DNA from: Pyropia yezoensis
Lineage: Eukaryota > Rhodophyta > Bangiophyceae > Bangiales > Bangiaceae
Length of the DNA stretch: 64,000 bases
Assembly: GCA_009829735.1 (NCBI GenBank)
Contig: CM020619.1
Location: 23,957,554 to 24,021,553 of the forward strand
Direction: 5' to 3'
Positions 18,844 through 28,953 of the stretch are shown here, piece after piece; position 1 is the first letter of the stretch, and the number at the start of each line of letters is the position of its first letter. A program made the position numbers and the translations under genes. Below the pieces are notes generated by a model that was not told the DNA's origin, ran no database searches, and worked only from the letters and a program-made list of their open reading frames with translations.

Positions 18844-21800
18844 ACCAACCGTGTCGGATACTGCGGCGACCTAAGGGAGTCCGCCCACCTCGGGTGGGAC
18901 TTCCCAAGAACGTAAACCCACGTCGGGTCATCGCGGTGCTGACGGGTGAGAACTTCCAGGTGGCTGGACGGGTGCAACTTGCCCCCGGCCGCGCCTGTTG
19001 TGCCCGTATCGTACTTGATACCGGGTCAGGAGCCTCCTTGATACGCAAGTCGCTATTACCAAAGGGGATGAGGCTCCAACGCTGGAAGTCTAAAGCTGAC
19101 CATCTGATCGATATCAATGGTGGGGTACTTCCCATCGTTGGTGCCGTGACCCTACCAACTCGGCTGGGGACCCATGAGGTCGACGTGACCTATGGTGTAG
19201 TTGAGAATATATCGGTACCCCTGCTTCTGGGTACCCCTTATGTCGTAACACAAGTGCCTTTGATTTGTGGCCCTGAGTACTGGGTCAAGTTGATGAATGG
19301 GGAGACTATCCCCATCCTTGGTAAGGGAAAGTCTGTGGCTCCTGTGACAGTTTCACAGTCGAAGCCTGTTTGTTCTGTGAGGGAAGGGTTTACTGCTACT
19401 CTGCGTTTAGCCCGTAAAGTCATGTTGCCCCCCAACTCGGTGGCGCACGCGGATGTTGTAACTGATTATGCGGGGAACGGGTTGGTGCACCCTAACCCCC
19501 GTCTTGCTCGCAAGCACCAAGTGCATGTTGCCCTTGGCACGATGGACTCCAAAGCCGGAGTCCCGTGGAGGATCCAGGTGATGAACCTGAGCTCGTCGCC
19601 CAAGTTCTTCAAGTCGGGGGCCAAGTTCGGCTATATCGACCAACACGAGGGACCGGTAGTAGCGGTCACCCTCAGCGCGGGCGCAAGTAGCGACCCGAAG
19701 TCCGGAAAGGAGAAGCATCAAGCCAAGTCGGCCGCCTCTCCTCGGCCCCAGGTAAACATGGAGGGTGTTCCACCCAGGTTGAGGGTTCAAGTTGAACGCC
19801 TCTTGGACCAATATCACAAGTTGTGGGATGGTCAATTGGGACTCATGAGAGCTACCCAACACCGGATCGAGTTGAAACCCGGTGCGCCCCCTATACGCCA
19901 ACAACCGTATAGGGGGGGACCCCGTTCAAGGGCCCTCGTTAAGGAGCAAGTTGCTCGCATGGAGGCCCTCGATGTGATCGAGGCCAGCAACGCCGAGTGG
20001 GCGAGTCCGGTGGTGATCGTCCCCAAAGTTGATGGGACCCCCCGGTTCTGTATCGACTACCGTAAGCTCAACGAGAGCACGGTGAAGGATAGTTATCCCC
20101 TACCTCGGATGGATGACTGTCTGGACTCTCTGGGGGAGGCAAACGTGTTCTCTACCCTGGACTGTAACGCGGGGTACTGGCAAATTCCCATTGCCCCGGA
20201 GGACAGGCATAAAACTACCTTTACCTGTCACTGTGGTACCTACCAGTGCAAGCGCCTACCGTTTGGCCTGTGTAACGCGCCGGCAACTTTCCAGCGCGCT
20301 ATGGACATGATTCTGGCCGGAGTACGGTGGCAGATCTGTCTCGTGTACCTAGACGATATCATTGTGTTCTCCCGAAGTCCGGAGGAACACATTGGCCATC
20401 TTGGCCAGGTGTTCAAGCTACTTGCTGACGCCGGAGTGTCACTGAAGGCGAGTAAGTGCCACCTCTTCACTCAAGAGGTGGAGTACTTGGGACATGTTGT
20501 CCGTCCGGGGCGTCTCAGTGTCAACAAGAAAAACTTGAGGGCCATCCGCAAGGCTCAGTACCCCCGGACCCAGACCCAGATGAGGAGCTTCCTCGGGATG
20601 TGTAACGTGTACCGACGTTTCACTAAGGGCTTCGCCAAAGTGGCGAAGCCGTTGAATGAGTTAGTGAGCTCAACGCTACCGAAGAACCTGCCTCCCCCAA
20701 GTCGGGTGGAGCAGGAATCCTTTGAGACTCTTCGGGACCTTCTGCTGAAGCCCCCTATCCTGGCTATTCCCAGGTTGGGAGGCCACTACATCCTGGATGT
20801 GGACGCTAGCTACGACCAACTTGGTTGTGTGTTGCTTCAGCAACAGCCGGACAAGGAGTACTTGCCGGTGGGATACTTCAGCAAGGGGCTAAACTCGGCC
20901 GAGAAGAACTACGGAGTCACCGAGTTGGAAGGACTCGCAGTGGTATGGGCGGTGACGTCACTTCGTCACTACCTAGAGGGTGAGAAGTTCCTCATCCGCT
21001 GTGACCACCGCGCGTTGCAGTTCATCTTCAAGACGGACTGTACGAACACTCGTCTCAACCGGTGGAGGGTGCGACTTGCACCCTTCAACTTTGATATTGA
21101 GTACCGACCTGGCAGGCAACATGCCCTTGCCGACGGCCTCTCTCGGGTACCTACCGAGGGACTGGACACCACCCCAGTCGATGAGGACATCCCCATCGTG
21201 GGGGTAGTCACGCGCTCGGGTCAGGCGTTGAATCCCGAGGCGCCAGGGAACAAGAAGTACTTGCCCCTGTCCCTGGACGAAGTAGTGAAGGCCCAGGCCG
21301 AGGATCCCTTCTGCAAGTCGCAGAGGGATACCCTGGATACAGTGGCGGAGACGCGGTTCTTCCTGGGAGACGATGGCCTCCTCATGAGGAGGGGGGTATT
21401 CCAGGGGACCGAACAACTTGTCGTCCCCGCATCCCTCAAGGACAGTATCCTTGAGAGGGAGCATAACGCTCCCACGGGTGGACACCTGGGGTCTAGTAAA
21501 CTGTACCAGACCCTGAGGACCAGGTACTACTGGCCGTCCATGGTGGTGGACATCTACAGTTGGGTGGCTGCCTGCACAAGTTGTGCACAGAACCGTCTGA
21601 TGGAACGGCGGCCTACTACGGCTATGCTATTGTTCCCGGCCAAGGAGCCCTTCGCCGCGTTGGCGATGGACATCCTTGGGCCACTGCCAGTGACCGAGGA
21701 GGGCAACCAGTACCTCCTGGTCATCTGTGACCGCTTCACGAAACTTACGCGAGCGATCCCACTGGCAGAGATCACGGCCATGTCGGTCGTGTCAGCCTTC

Positions 21801-22760
21801 CTAGATCACTGGGTTGCCGCGTATGGCATTCCGGATAGTACACTATCGGACAATGGACCGCAATTTGCGTCTGTACTGTTTCAAGGAGTGCTGGATATGT
21901 TGGGGGTTAAGGCAAACTATGCCACCCCCTACCACCCACAAACTAATGGGCAGGTGGAGCGCTTCAACAAAACTATTGTTAGGCAGCTGCGCCATTATGT
22001 GAGTGAGCACGTGAAGACGTGGGACCAATACATTTCTATTCTGACCACTGCCTACAATTCGCAGGTTCACTCATCTACCGGGGAAGTACCCCTCGCTTTT
22101 GTGACCCCCCGTCGCGTGCGGTCTATTGCCGTGCGGCGGCCGCTCCCAACTAGGGAGGATGGTGGCAGTACGCCCACTCCTACTGAGAGTAAGGCGGAGT
22201 TCGCTGCTAGGCTTGAAAACCTCATCCCTAAAGTCAGGGCTGAGATGGACAAAGCACAAAAGCGCTACAAGCGTACCTTTGACAAAAAGGTGCGCAACGC
22301 CAAGCATGTCCCCGAGCAGGGTGACTGGGTATTGGTCCACTCACACACCCCAACTGGGGGTAAGTTGGTGTTCCAGACGAAGGGGCCGTACCAGGTCCTT
22401 CGTACTGATGGGCGGCGCTTCACCATCGAAAGTGACGATGGGGTCCGCACAGTGAACGGACAGGACGTGGTCAAAGTTGCACCACCGCCTGCAGGCGACC
22501 CAGCTTGGGCGCGTGCCTTGAAAACGTGGCGCCTGCCCTCGCTGCCTGCAGCCAAACAGGGCCCGCAGGAGTACGTGTTCGACAAGTTCATCGACCACGG
22601 CTGGGATGAGGATACTGACCGCCTCATGTTGAGGGTGCGTTGGTTTGGCTACAAAGCCAAGGACGATACGTGGGAGTATGTGGAGGACCTTCCTGCTGAG
22701 AAGGTCCGGGCGTACTGTGCCCGGAACGAGATAGACCCTAACAGCCCTCCCTCAACGTGA
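18777..22760 (+). CDS. pol: Pol polyprotein of the inner retrotransposon (PR-RT-RH-IN-chromodomain)
   Basis: A complete 1,327-residue frame, in -1 relative to gag. Retropepsin has LDTGSGASLI with DTG at residues 81-83. Reverse transcriptase has FCIDYRKLN near 424 and the catalytic YLDD at 524-527. RNase H starts near 674 (DVDASYDQLG) with the later E and D of the family in VTELEGLAVVWAV and CDHRAL. Integrase has the HHCC finger from His896 (H-x-H with CTSC downstream) and the triad Asp965, Asp1025, Glu1061 with the standard 35-residue spacing. A GPY motif is near 1203. The C-terminus (1265-1318) is a chromodomain with LMLRVRWFGYKAKDDTWEYV, which in related elements steers integration to marked chromatin. 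No stop or frameshift is seen and all catalytic residues are in place. Normally made as a Gag-Pol fusion. Confidence 0.97.
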   Translation: MTVGAGRPKLTTAASAKWAKRTNQPCRILRRPKGVRPPRVGLPKNVNPRRVIAVLTGENFQVAGRVQLAPGRACCARIVLDTGSGASLIRKSLLPKGMRLQRWKSKADHLIDINGGVLPIVGAVTLPTRLGTHEVDVTYGVVENISVPLLLGTPYVVTQVPLICGPEYWVKLMNGETIPILGKGKSVAPVTVSQSKPVCSVREGFTATLRLARKVMLPPNSVAHADVVTDYAGNGLVHPNPRLARKHQVHVALGTMDSKAGVPWRIQVMNLSSSPKFFKSGAKFGYIDQHEGPVVAVTLSAGASSDPKSGKEKHQAKSAASPRPQVNMEGVPPRLRVQVERLLDQYHKLWDGQLGLMRATQHRIELKPGAPPIRQQPYRGGPRSRALVKEQVARMEALDVIEASNAEWASPVVIVPKVDGTPRFCIDYRKLNESTVKDSYPLPRMDDCLDSLGEANVFSTLDCNAGYWQIPIAPEDRHKTTFTCHCGTYQCKRLPFGLCNAPATFQRAMDMILAGVRWQICLVYLDDIIVFSRSPEEHIGHLGQVFKLLADAGVSLKASKCHLFTQEVEYLGHVVRPGRLSVNKKNLRAIRKAQYPRTQTQMRSFLGMCNVYRRFTKGFAKVAKPLNELVSSTLPKNLPPPSRVEQESFETLRDLLLKPPILAIPRLGGHYILDVDASYDQLGCVLLQQQPDKEYLPVGYFSKGLNSAEKNYGVTELEGLAVVWAVTSLRHYLEGEKFLIRCDHRALQFIFKTDCTNTRLNRWRVRLAPFNFDIEYRPGRQHALADGLSRVPTEGLDTTPVDEDIPIVGVVTRSGQALNPEAPGNKKYLPLSLDEVVKAQAEDPFCKSQRDTLDTVAETRFFLGDDGLLMRRGVFQGTEQLVVPASLKDSILEREHNAPTGGHLGSSKLYQTLRTRYYWPSMVVDIYSWVAACTSCAQNRLMERRPTTAMLLFPAKEPFAALAMDILGPLPVTEEGNQYLLVICDRFTKLTRAIPLAEITAMSVVSAFLDHWVAAYGIPDSTLSDNGPQFASVLFQGVLDMLGVKANYATPYHPQTNGQVERFNKTIVRQLRHYVSEHVKTWDQYISILTTAYNSQVHSSTGEVPLAFVTPRRVRSIAVRRPLPTREDGGSTPTPTESKAEFAARLENLIPKVRAEMDKAQKRYKRTFDKKVRNAKHVPEQGDWVLVHSHTPTGGKLVFQTKGPYQVLRTDGRRFTIESDDGVRTVNGQDVVKVAPPPAGDPAWARALKTWRLPSLPAAKQGPQEYVFDKFIDHGWDEDTDRLMLRVRWFGYKAKDDTWEYVEDLPAEKVRAYCARNEIDPNSPPST

Positions 22761-22871
22761 GGGAAGGCCGAGCAACAGTGCCAAGAGAGTGCTTCAAGTC
22801 GAAGTGGTACGCAGAGTGGCTTTAAACTACAGCCCTAACCCTCACACTCTCACAACAAAGGCAGCTGCCAA

Positions 22872-24815
22872 CTAGGCACGCATGCTAGACTCTCCCACTC
22901 CACGGCCCTCGCCCTCACGTGGAGGCGAGCGGCGAGACCCACGCCGATAACGGTCTCCACTCGTTGGAAGGGGCGGCGGCTCCAAGTCGGAACCGTCGCG
23001 CCCCTCACGGTCGCGCAAGTGGCGCCGACCGTGGCTACTCTTCTGCCTGGTCTTGCGCGCAAGTTTGCGACGCAGACGCTGGACAGACTCCGTCTCCGAT
23101 GGGGTAGAGGACTCCGAGACGGAGTAAGACAACTCGTCTTCCGACACGGAGGGAGAGCGCCGCGAGTGACGGCGACGACGGCGAGGAGGCGAGTATGCCC
23201 GGCTCGCACGACGCTTGCCACGCCCAAGTGGGGTTGGCTGGGGCATAATAGCCCCAATGCGAGCCAACTCGGCCGTCATAAACTCCGCCACCGACTCGCA
23301 ACTCGCGGTCGCCACTGCAGTACGAACGCGCTCCTCAAGTTGAGGAGTCTCGGAACTTTGGAGGGTTGCGGTCGACGCGGCCAACCAGGAAATGGTGCGC
23401 ACCAACGTGGTGATCATCATCTCTGAGGTTAGAGGCGTGGGCGGTAACACCAACTTGGGGTATACCGTCAGGAGGGTGGCCCCCAAGTTGGGAGACACCG
23501 GTGTGGATGACTCCACGGCCACGCTGATCGGGATGTTCCCGTGAGGCTGGAAAGGAACAGGAGGAAGCGGAGGGGCACGCCGAGGTGGCGGTACCCGGGT
23601 GTAACTGCGACCCCGACTTGGGGCTCCCGCAGTAGGTTGAGTCATATGGTCATCATATGAGGGCACAGCCATAACTATGGGCTTGTCCGGGGGTGGCGCA
23701 GTGTGACGATCCACCCCCGGGGCATACGGGTAGTCCCCGATGCCCAACCCCTCTCGTAGGACCACACGGCCGTCGTGAAGTTCACGAGCGACCCACACGA
23801 ACTGGCGAAGTGCGCCATCGTCCTTGGGCCCCCGAGTGGGGCGGCGCAACTTGTGCTCAATGCTCTCCCACTCGATAAACTTGTGGAGGCGGAGCATCTC
23901 CTCAAGTAGAGTGAGTTGTCCTGACGAGCACCCCTCAGCAACTAGCTGAGGGGTGAGCTGTTCCAAACCCTGGATGAGCCGGAGGGGGAGATGCCAGAGC
24001 ATCCCCCGCCGCTGAACACATGACACCCAGGTCGACATGACCTCGAGGAGCCACTGGGTGGCCAACATGGCCCACACCAGATGATCAGGGCCAGCCGTCA
24101 ACATGACGGAGCCGAAGTGGTCAAGCAACCGTGGCAACAATGCCGGGAACCCGTAGGGGACCTCAACTTGAGGCCACCACTCGGGCTTCTTCGGGTAGTA
24201 TTGCTCCTTACTGGCAGCAGACTGCTGAGGAAACTCAAGTTGAGCCGAGGTCACCAAGTAGGGACCTCGCCGGAAGTCCTTCTCCATCCGCACATCAAAG
24301 TGATGAGTGTGCGGATCGGCCTCGTGAAGGTACGGGGGGCGAGTTGCCACCGCGTCCCAAGTGAAGGTCGGCAAGTCGCCGGGACCCGGGATAGTTCCCC
24401 CGCGGTCCACCATGGCCTTGGCCCGCTGCACGTCCTCGACCTCCTCGTCGTCCAGGAAGGCAAACTGGTCCGTCCTGAAGCCGGCAGGGAACCCGACCCT
24501 ACGGGGATACTTCTCCCGTAGGCGGTCCCATACCCGACCCATCGCTGCGCCGAGTCGGCCACAGCGAAGAACAGTCAACCCCTCCTCATACAGAGGCCAA
24601 GCGGGGTAAAACCACCGCCCCAAGGCCTCACGCGGGACAACTTGTCCCGCCTCCGGGGGAGATCCTGCCGTCAACCCAAAGCCGGGTGACGCGGGAGTCC
24701 CACCCCCCGGAGCGATCGCGGAGCCCCCGCCGGAAGTCCCGGCAGGCGCTGCACCGTAGGAGGTGTCCTCCATACGCTCATCGAGAGAGTCCGTCTCCAC
24801 TCCCGGAGTCGCCAT
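22872..24815 (-). CDS. Antisense ORF of the inner retrotransposon, SR-rich C-terminus, function unknown
   Basis: A 647-residue frame lies on the strand opposite gag-pol, between the end of pol (111 nt away) and the 3' LTR. The frame is open 57 codons further upstream, but ATG 24815 resembles the start of the related outer ORF best. The N-terminal 60 residues are Gly/Pro/Ala-rich. Residues about 80-330 form a folded-looking part with PYLHEADPH, EWWPQVEVPYG and a helical stretch WAMLATQWLLEVMSTWV. The C-terminal 130 residues are Arg/Ser-rich (RRRRRHSRRS, then alternating SES/RRK), like an RS domain or nuclear-localisation and nucleic-acid-binding tail. I recognise no known domain. The homologous antisense ORF in the outer element argues for real coding. 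It would need its own antisense promoter, perhaps in the 3' LTR or the 340 bp before it. Confidence 0.7.
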   Translation of the reverse strand: MATPGVETDSLDERMEDTSYGAAPAGTSGGGSAIAPGGGTPASPGFGLTAGSPPEAGQVVPREALGRWFYPAWPLYEEGLTVLRCGRLGAAMGRVWDRLREKYPRRVGFPAGFRTDQFAFLDDEEVEDVQRAKAMVDRGGTIPGPGDLPTFTWDAVATRPPYLHEADPHTHHFDVRMEKDFRRGPYLVTSAQLEFPQQSAASKEQYYPKKPEWWPQVEVPYGFPALLPRLLDHFGSVMLTAGPDHLVWAMLATQWLLEVMSTWVSCVQRRGMLWHLPLRLIQGLEQLTPQLVAEGCSSGQLTLLEEMLRLHKFIEWESIEHKLRRPTRGPKDDGALRQFVWVARELHDGRVVLREGLGIGDYPYAPGVDRHTAPPPDKPIVMAVPSYDDHMTQPTAGAPSRGRSYTRVPPPRRAPPLPPVPFQPHGNIPISVAVESSTPVSPNLGATLLTVYPKLVLPPTPLTSEMMITTLVRTISWLAASTATLQSSETPQLEERVRTAVATASCESVAEFMTAELARIGAIMPQPTPLGRGKRRASRAYSPPRRRRRHSRRSPSVSEDELSYSVSESSTPSETESVQRLRRKLARKTRQKSSHGRRHLRDREGRDGSDLEPPPLPTSGDRYRRGSRRSPPREGEGRGVGESSMRA

Positions 24816-25159
24816 GGCTCTCCCCAAGTTGGGGAGAGACGTCCTGGCTATCGCGGCACGAGACCCGCCTCGAGTTGAGGGGGACTCGGATCGTGGGTAA
24901 ACGGGTGGCCTCCCCAGCGTGGGGTGGCCCCGTGTAAGGTGAAGGAGAAGTGGTGGTGGTGGTGAGGTGTGAACCGAGGAGAGCAAGCTGCCAAGTGGGC
25001 AAGCTTGAGGAGAGGGGCGGCCAACGTGACCGCCTCCACATCCGCGTTACGTACTCAAGGGGGGACAGCAAGTCGCGTCCCCCCCCCCAACGCCGAGACG
25101 TGCGTTTACGCACCCCCTCACAGGGCCGACCGGGTCGGTCGGAACTGAGGAGAGGGGAG
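24816..25159. other. Leader of the inner antisense ORF, ending in the polypurine tract
   Basis: This 344-bp segment lies between the antisense start codon and the 3' LTR. On the + strand it ends in the polypurine run GAGGAGAGGGGAG (25147-25159), the plus-strand primer site. It should also contain the antisense promoter or 5' UTR; no clear TATA element is visible. Confidence 0.6.
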
Positions 25160-25627
25160 TGTGGCAGTATTGACCCCCAGGTAGGGGGCAACACGTGCCA
25201 TGCAAGGGGCGGCAGGCCACTAGCCTGATCCGTTCCTCCCCCTGCATTTGGGTCCATATTCCCTAAGTTCGGGATAGTTAGCTTAGTAGTAAATCCAACT
25301 TGGATTTGAGGGTTTTCTGCATTTATCGTCTTGAATTTTCGTGTGGCCCGGTGGGCAGGTGCTGGGGTGGGAGATTCTGAGTGGCGAGATTCTGAGTGGA
25401 CCCTGGGGGGATAAGGGGAGGGACAGCGGGGCTTGGCCCTGCGTCCCCGTCCCGACCAAGAAACTGTTGGACCACACACCATCTTCTTGTTTGTCCGTGG
25501 GGGGATTGCCCCACAACAGGGATAGAGTGTGTGCGACTTGCACTTCTTCCGGTTCCCCCGACACGGGAGGCAGCCCTCGCACACCGCCCCAACTTGGGTA
25601 CTGTGTGTGCGAGTGGTTTTTGCCACA
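25160..25627 (+). repeat. 3' LTR of the inner retrotransposon
   Basis: A 468-bp copy of 16247-16714 with no mismatch found by eye, followed by the target duplication GACTT (25628-25632). Confidence 0.96.
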
Positions 25628-28600
25628 GACTTGTTTCCCCCGTGGACCGAGTCTATTATACTCACCAAGTGCAAGTTGCTTGGGGCCCCATGACTTGTGG
25701 GGATGACCAAACCTGGTGGGTGGAGGTCCTCAACACGTCGGAGGAACCTCGACGACTCCCCGGAGGCATGAAGATTGCGTCGATCTCTACCTTTGAGGGG
25801 AATGTCGTTGCTGTGACTCAACAGCAATGGGAGGATATTGGAATGGCAGGCTCTGCCGACCAATCGAGTTCATCGACGGCTAAGTCGCCGACGGTACATC
25901 GGGAGAACATCCCGGAGTGTTTACATGGACGACTGGATGAGTTAATCCAGAAGCATCACAAGTTGTGGAATGGTGACCTTGGGCTCATCAAGGCCACCGA
26001 ACACAGAATCGTGTTGAAGCCAGGGGCTAGGCCAGTTCGCCTGAGTCCCTACCGTATGGGACCAGACTCACGGGAACTCACCCGAGAGCAGGTCCAACGG
26101 ATGCAAGACATGGGTGTCATTGAGCCTTGCTCAAGTGAGTGGGCCAGTCCCATAGTCTTGGTGCCCAAGTCAGACGGCACGATGCGGTTCTGCATCGATT
26201 ATCGTAAGCTAAACGAGCGGACGGTAAGGGATAGTTACCCCTTACCCCGTATGGACGATTGCCTTGACTCACTCGGTGAGGCACAGTACTTTTCCACGTT
26301 GGACTGCAACGCGGGGTACTGGCAGATACCCATCCGCAAGGAGGACAGACACTTGACCACCTTCACGTGTCACTGTGGAGTTTATCAGTGTACACGGCTC
26401 CCTTTTGGGCTTTGCAATGCACCTGCGACTTTCCAGCGTGCTATTGACTTGATACTTGCCGGAGTCAAGTGGCAGATCGCCCTGGTGTATCTGGACGATA
26501 TCATTGTGTTCTCCGGGACTGCCGAAGAACACTTGTCCCACTTGGACAGAGTGTTTACCCTGTTGGGTGAAGCAGGAGTAACACTCAAACCTACGAAGTG
26601 TCACCTCTTTAGTAATGAGGTGGAGTACCTCGGCCATATAGTCCGGCCAGGTCGCATTCTGGTCAATGAGAAGAACCTCATGGCCATCCGTCGGGCGAAG
26701 TTCCCCCAGACGCAGACACAACTCAGGAGCTTCCTGGGTATGTGTAACGTATACAGACGCTTTGTGGCGAACTATGCCAAAGTGTCTGCACCGTTGAACC
26801 ACTTGGTAAGTTCCAAGATGCCCAAGCGCTTGGATGCTCCCAAACCCCCGGAGCAAGAAGCGTTTGATAGGTTGCGAGAGCTCCTCTGCAACCCACCGGT
26901 GTTAGCGATCCCGAGACCGGGGGCTCACTACATCGTTGATGTGGACGCAAGTTACGACCAACTCGGTTGTTGCTTACTCCAACAACAGCCTTCGGGGGAG
27001 TATTTACCCGTTGGCTATTTCAGTAAGGGACTCTCACCCGCCCAGAAGAACTATTCTGTGACGGAGGTAGAGGGTCTTGGCGTGGTATGGGCAGTCTCCA
27101 TGCTACGGCCATACATCGAAGGAAGGAAGTTCCTCATTCGATGTGACCACAAGGCTTTGAAGTGGATACTCACCACTACAGCCTGTACGAATAACCGACT
27201 CAATCGATGGCGACTCTGCCTCGCTGAGTTCGATTATGATGTTGAATATCGGCCAGGCCCGAAGCATGCGGTTGCGGACGCGTTGTCTCGCATACCGACG
27301 GATGGGAAAGACACTTCCCCTATCCCTGAGGAACTCCCTCATGTGGCAGTGACCACTCGCTCCGGAACTGTCCTCGACCCGAGGATGCCTGGCATGGCCA
27401 AATTATTACCCGTGTCTTTGGATGAGTTTGTCCAGGCACAGGAGAGCGACAAACTTTGTCGACGACTCAGGAAGGAGCTCGACCAGGCTCAACCGACTCG
27501 GTTCTTCCTGAATGACAACGGCATACTCTGCCGTAAGGGATATACCCAGGGGGACAAGCAAGTCGTCGTCCCCAAGGAGTTACGCAAGAGTATCCTCCAA
27601 CGGGAGCACTCCTCACCGTTGGGTGGACACCCAGGGTCTACGAGGATGTATCAGACCCTACGTAAGAAGTACTATTGGCCATCACTCGTGGCTGATGTGT
27701 ACGGATATGTAGCCGCATGCGCGACTTGCGCAAAGAATAGACTCATGGAGTCTCGGCAGACTTCTTCCATGAGACTCTTTCCTGCAACAGAGCCGTTTGC
27801 AGCGATAGCAGTGGACTTACTCGGTCCACTACCACGAACACCTGAAGGATATGAGTACCTTCTGGTGATGTGTGATCGCTTCACTAAGCTCACACGGGTA
27901 TCCCCACTCAAGGATATCACAGCCGTGGACGTTCTGAGTGAGTTACTCGACGTCTGGGTTGCCAGTTATGGCATCCCCGACTCTATCCTTTCGGATAACG
28001 GACCACAGTTTGCGTCCGTCCTGTATCAGGGAGTCATGAAGATGTTGGGGGTGCAGACGAACTTCGCCACCCCTTACCATCCCCAGACTAATGGGCAGGT
28101 GGAACGATTCAACAGGACTCTAGTGCGCCAGTTGCGTCACTATGTCCATGACCATGTAGTCACATGGGCTCGTTATGCGTCACTACTCGTGACAGCATAC
28201 AACTCCCAGGTACACAGTAGTACGGGAGAGGCACCGTTTGCCTTCGTCTGCCCCCGACGACTTCCGTCAGTAGCTGTGGAGCGTCTCACCCAGACTGAGG
28301 GTGAGACTTCGACTCAAACACCGAGTCAGGCGAAAGCCTCCCTACTCCAGAGACTGGAGGAGATGATACCCCTTGTCCGGGCTACTATGGAGAAGGCCCA
28401 AGCCCGTTACAAGAGGTACTTCGATGTCCGAGTCAGACATCGTCGCGATCCGCTCCGAGTTGGAGATTGGATTTATGTTAACTCCCACGACAATAAGGGA
28501 GGGAAATTGGTCTTCAAGACTCTGGGACCATATCACATCCTTAAAACGGATGGACGTCGGTTAACCATCGAGAGTGATGATGGTATCCGGACAATAAATG

Positions 28601-28953
28601 GGAATCACGCGACTCGCGCACCCGAACCCCCAGAGGGAGATCCCGCTTGGGAAAGGGCTTTGCAAGCATGGAAAGTCCCATCCTTGCCGACCTCTTCCAA
28701 TAAGCCATTGGAGGCGGTGTTCGACAAGTTTGTCGGGCACGGATATGATGAGTCGGGGCGACTCATGCTCCGAGTCAGGTGGTTCGGGTATGGACCAACT
28801 TCCGACACATGGGAGTTTGTAGAGGACCTACCAGTAGAGAAGGTCCGTAGATACTGCCAGACTGTGGGCATATCTATACGCCGACGTAGCACTCGTACGT
28901 CGGGGGATGAAGTCCCTGCTCCAAGTCAGAGCAGAGCGGCAAGCCAACCATGA
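25628..28953 (+). pseudogene. pol: Outer pol, 3' part: RT-RNase H-integrase-chromodomain, separated by the nested element
   Basis: Coding resumes immediately after the inner 3' LTR and continues for 1,106 codons from 25633, in register with the 5' piece ending at 16246. Reverse transcriptase (FCIDYRKLN, then YLDD coded at 26488-26499), RNase H (DVDASYDQLGC), integrase HHCC finger from the His at 27607, and the D, D35E triad (codons at 27814, 27994 and 28102) are all intact. It ends in a chromodomain with LMLRVRWFGYGPTSDTWEFV. Similarity to the inner Pol is high throughout the catalytic domains but differences are many, so the families separated well before these insertions. The part cannot be expressed normally because its start lies 9.4 kb upstream beyond another element. 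The final 126 nt overlap an antisense ORF. Confidence 0.93.

Larger units (their letters stand above)
16247..25627 (+). mobile_element. Ty3/gypsy chromodomain LTR retrotransposon (inner element), nested and apparently complete
   Basis: This element is inserted in the outer element's pol gene with a perfect 5-bp duplication GACTT (16242-16246 and 25628-25632). It has 468-bp LTRs (TG...CA) with no difference found by eye, a PBS-like site, a polypurine tract, complete gag and pol frames and an antisense ORF. Total length is 9,381 bp. It belongs to the same lineage as its host element: Gag, Pol and the antisense product are all recognisably related, but the LTRs are unlike and the coding sequences clearly diverged, so these are two families rather than two copies of one. 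Everything expected of an autonomous element is present. Confidence 0.96.

Noticed and set aside
24778..25863. Minus-strand ORF spanning the inner 3' LTR
   Set aside because: Most of it is LTR sequence read backwards, and the same frame appears at the other LTR. It is not a gene.
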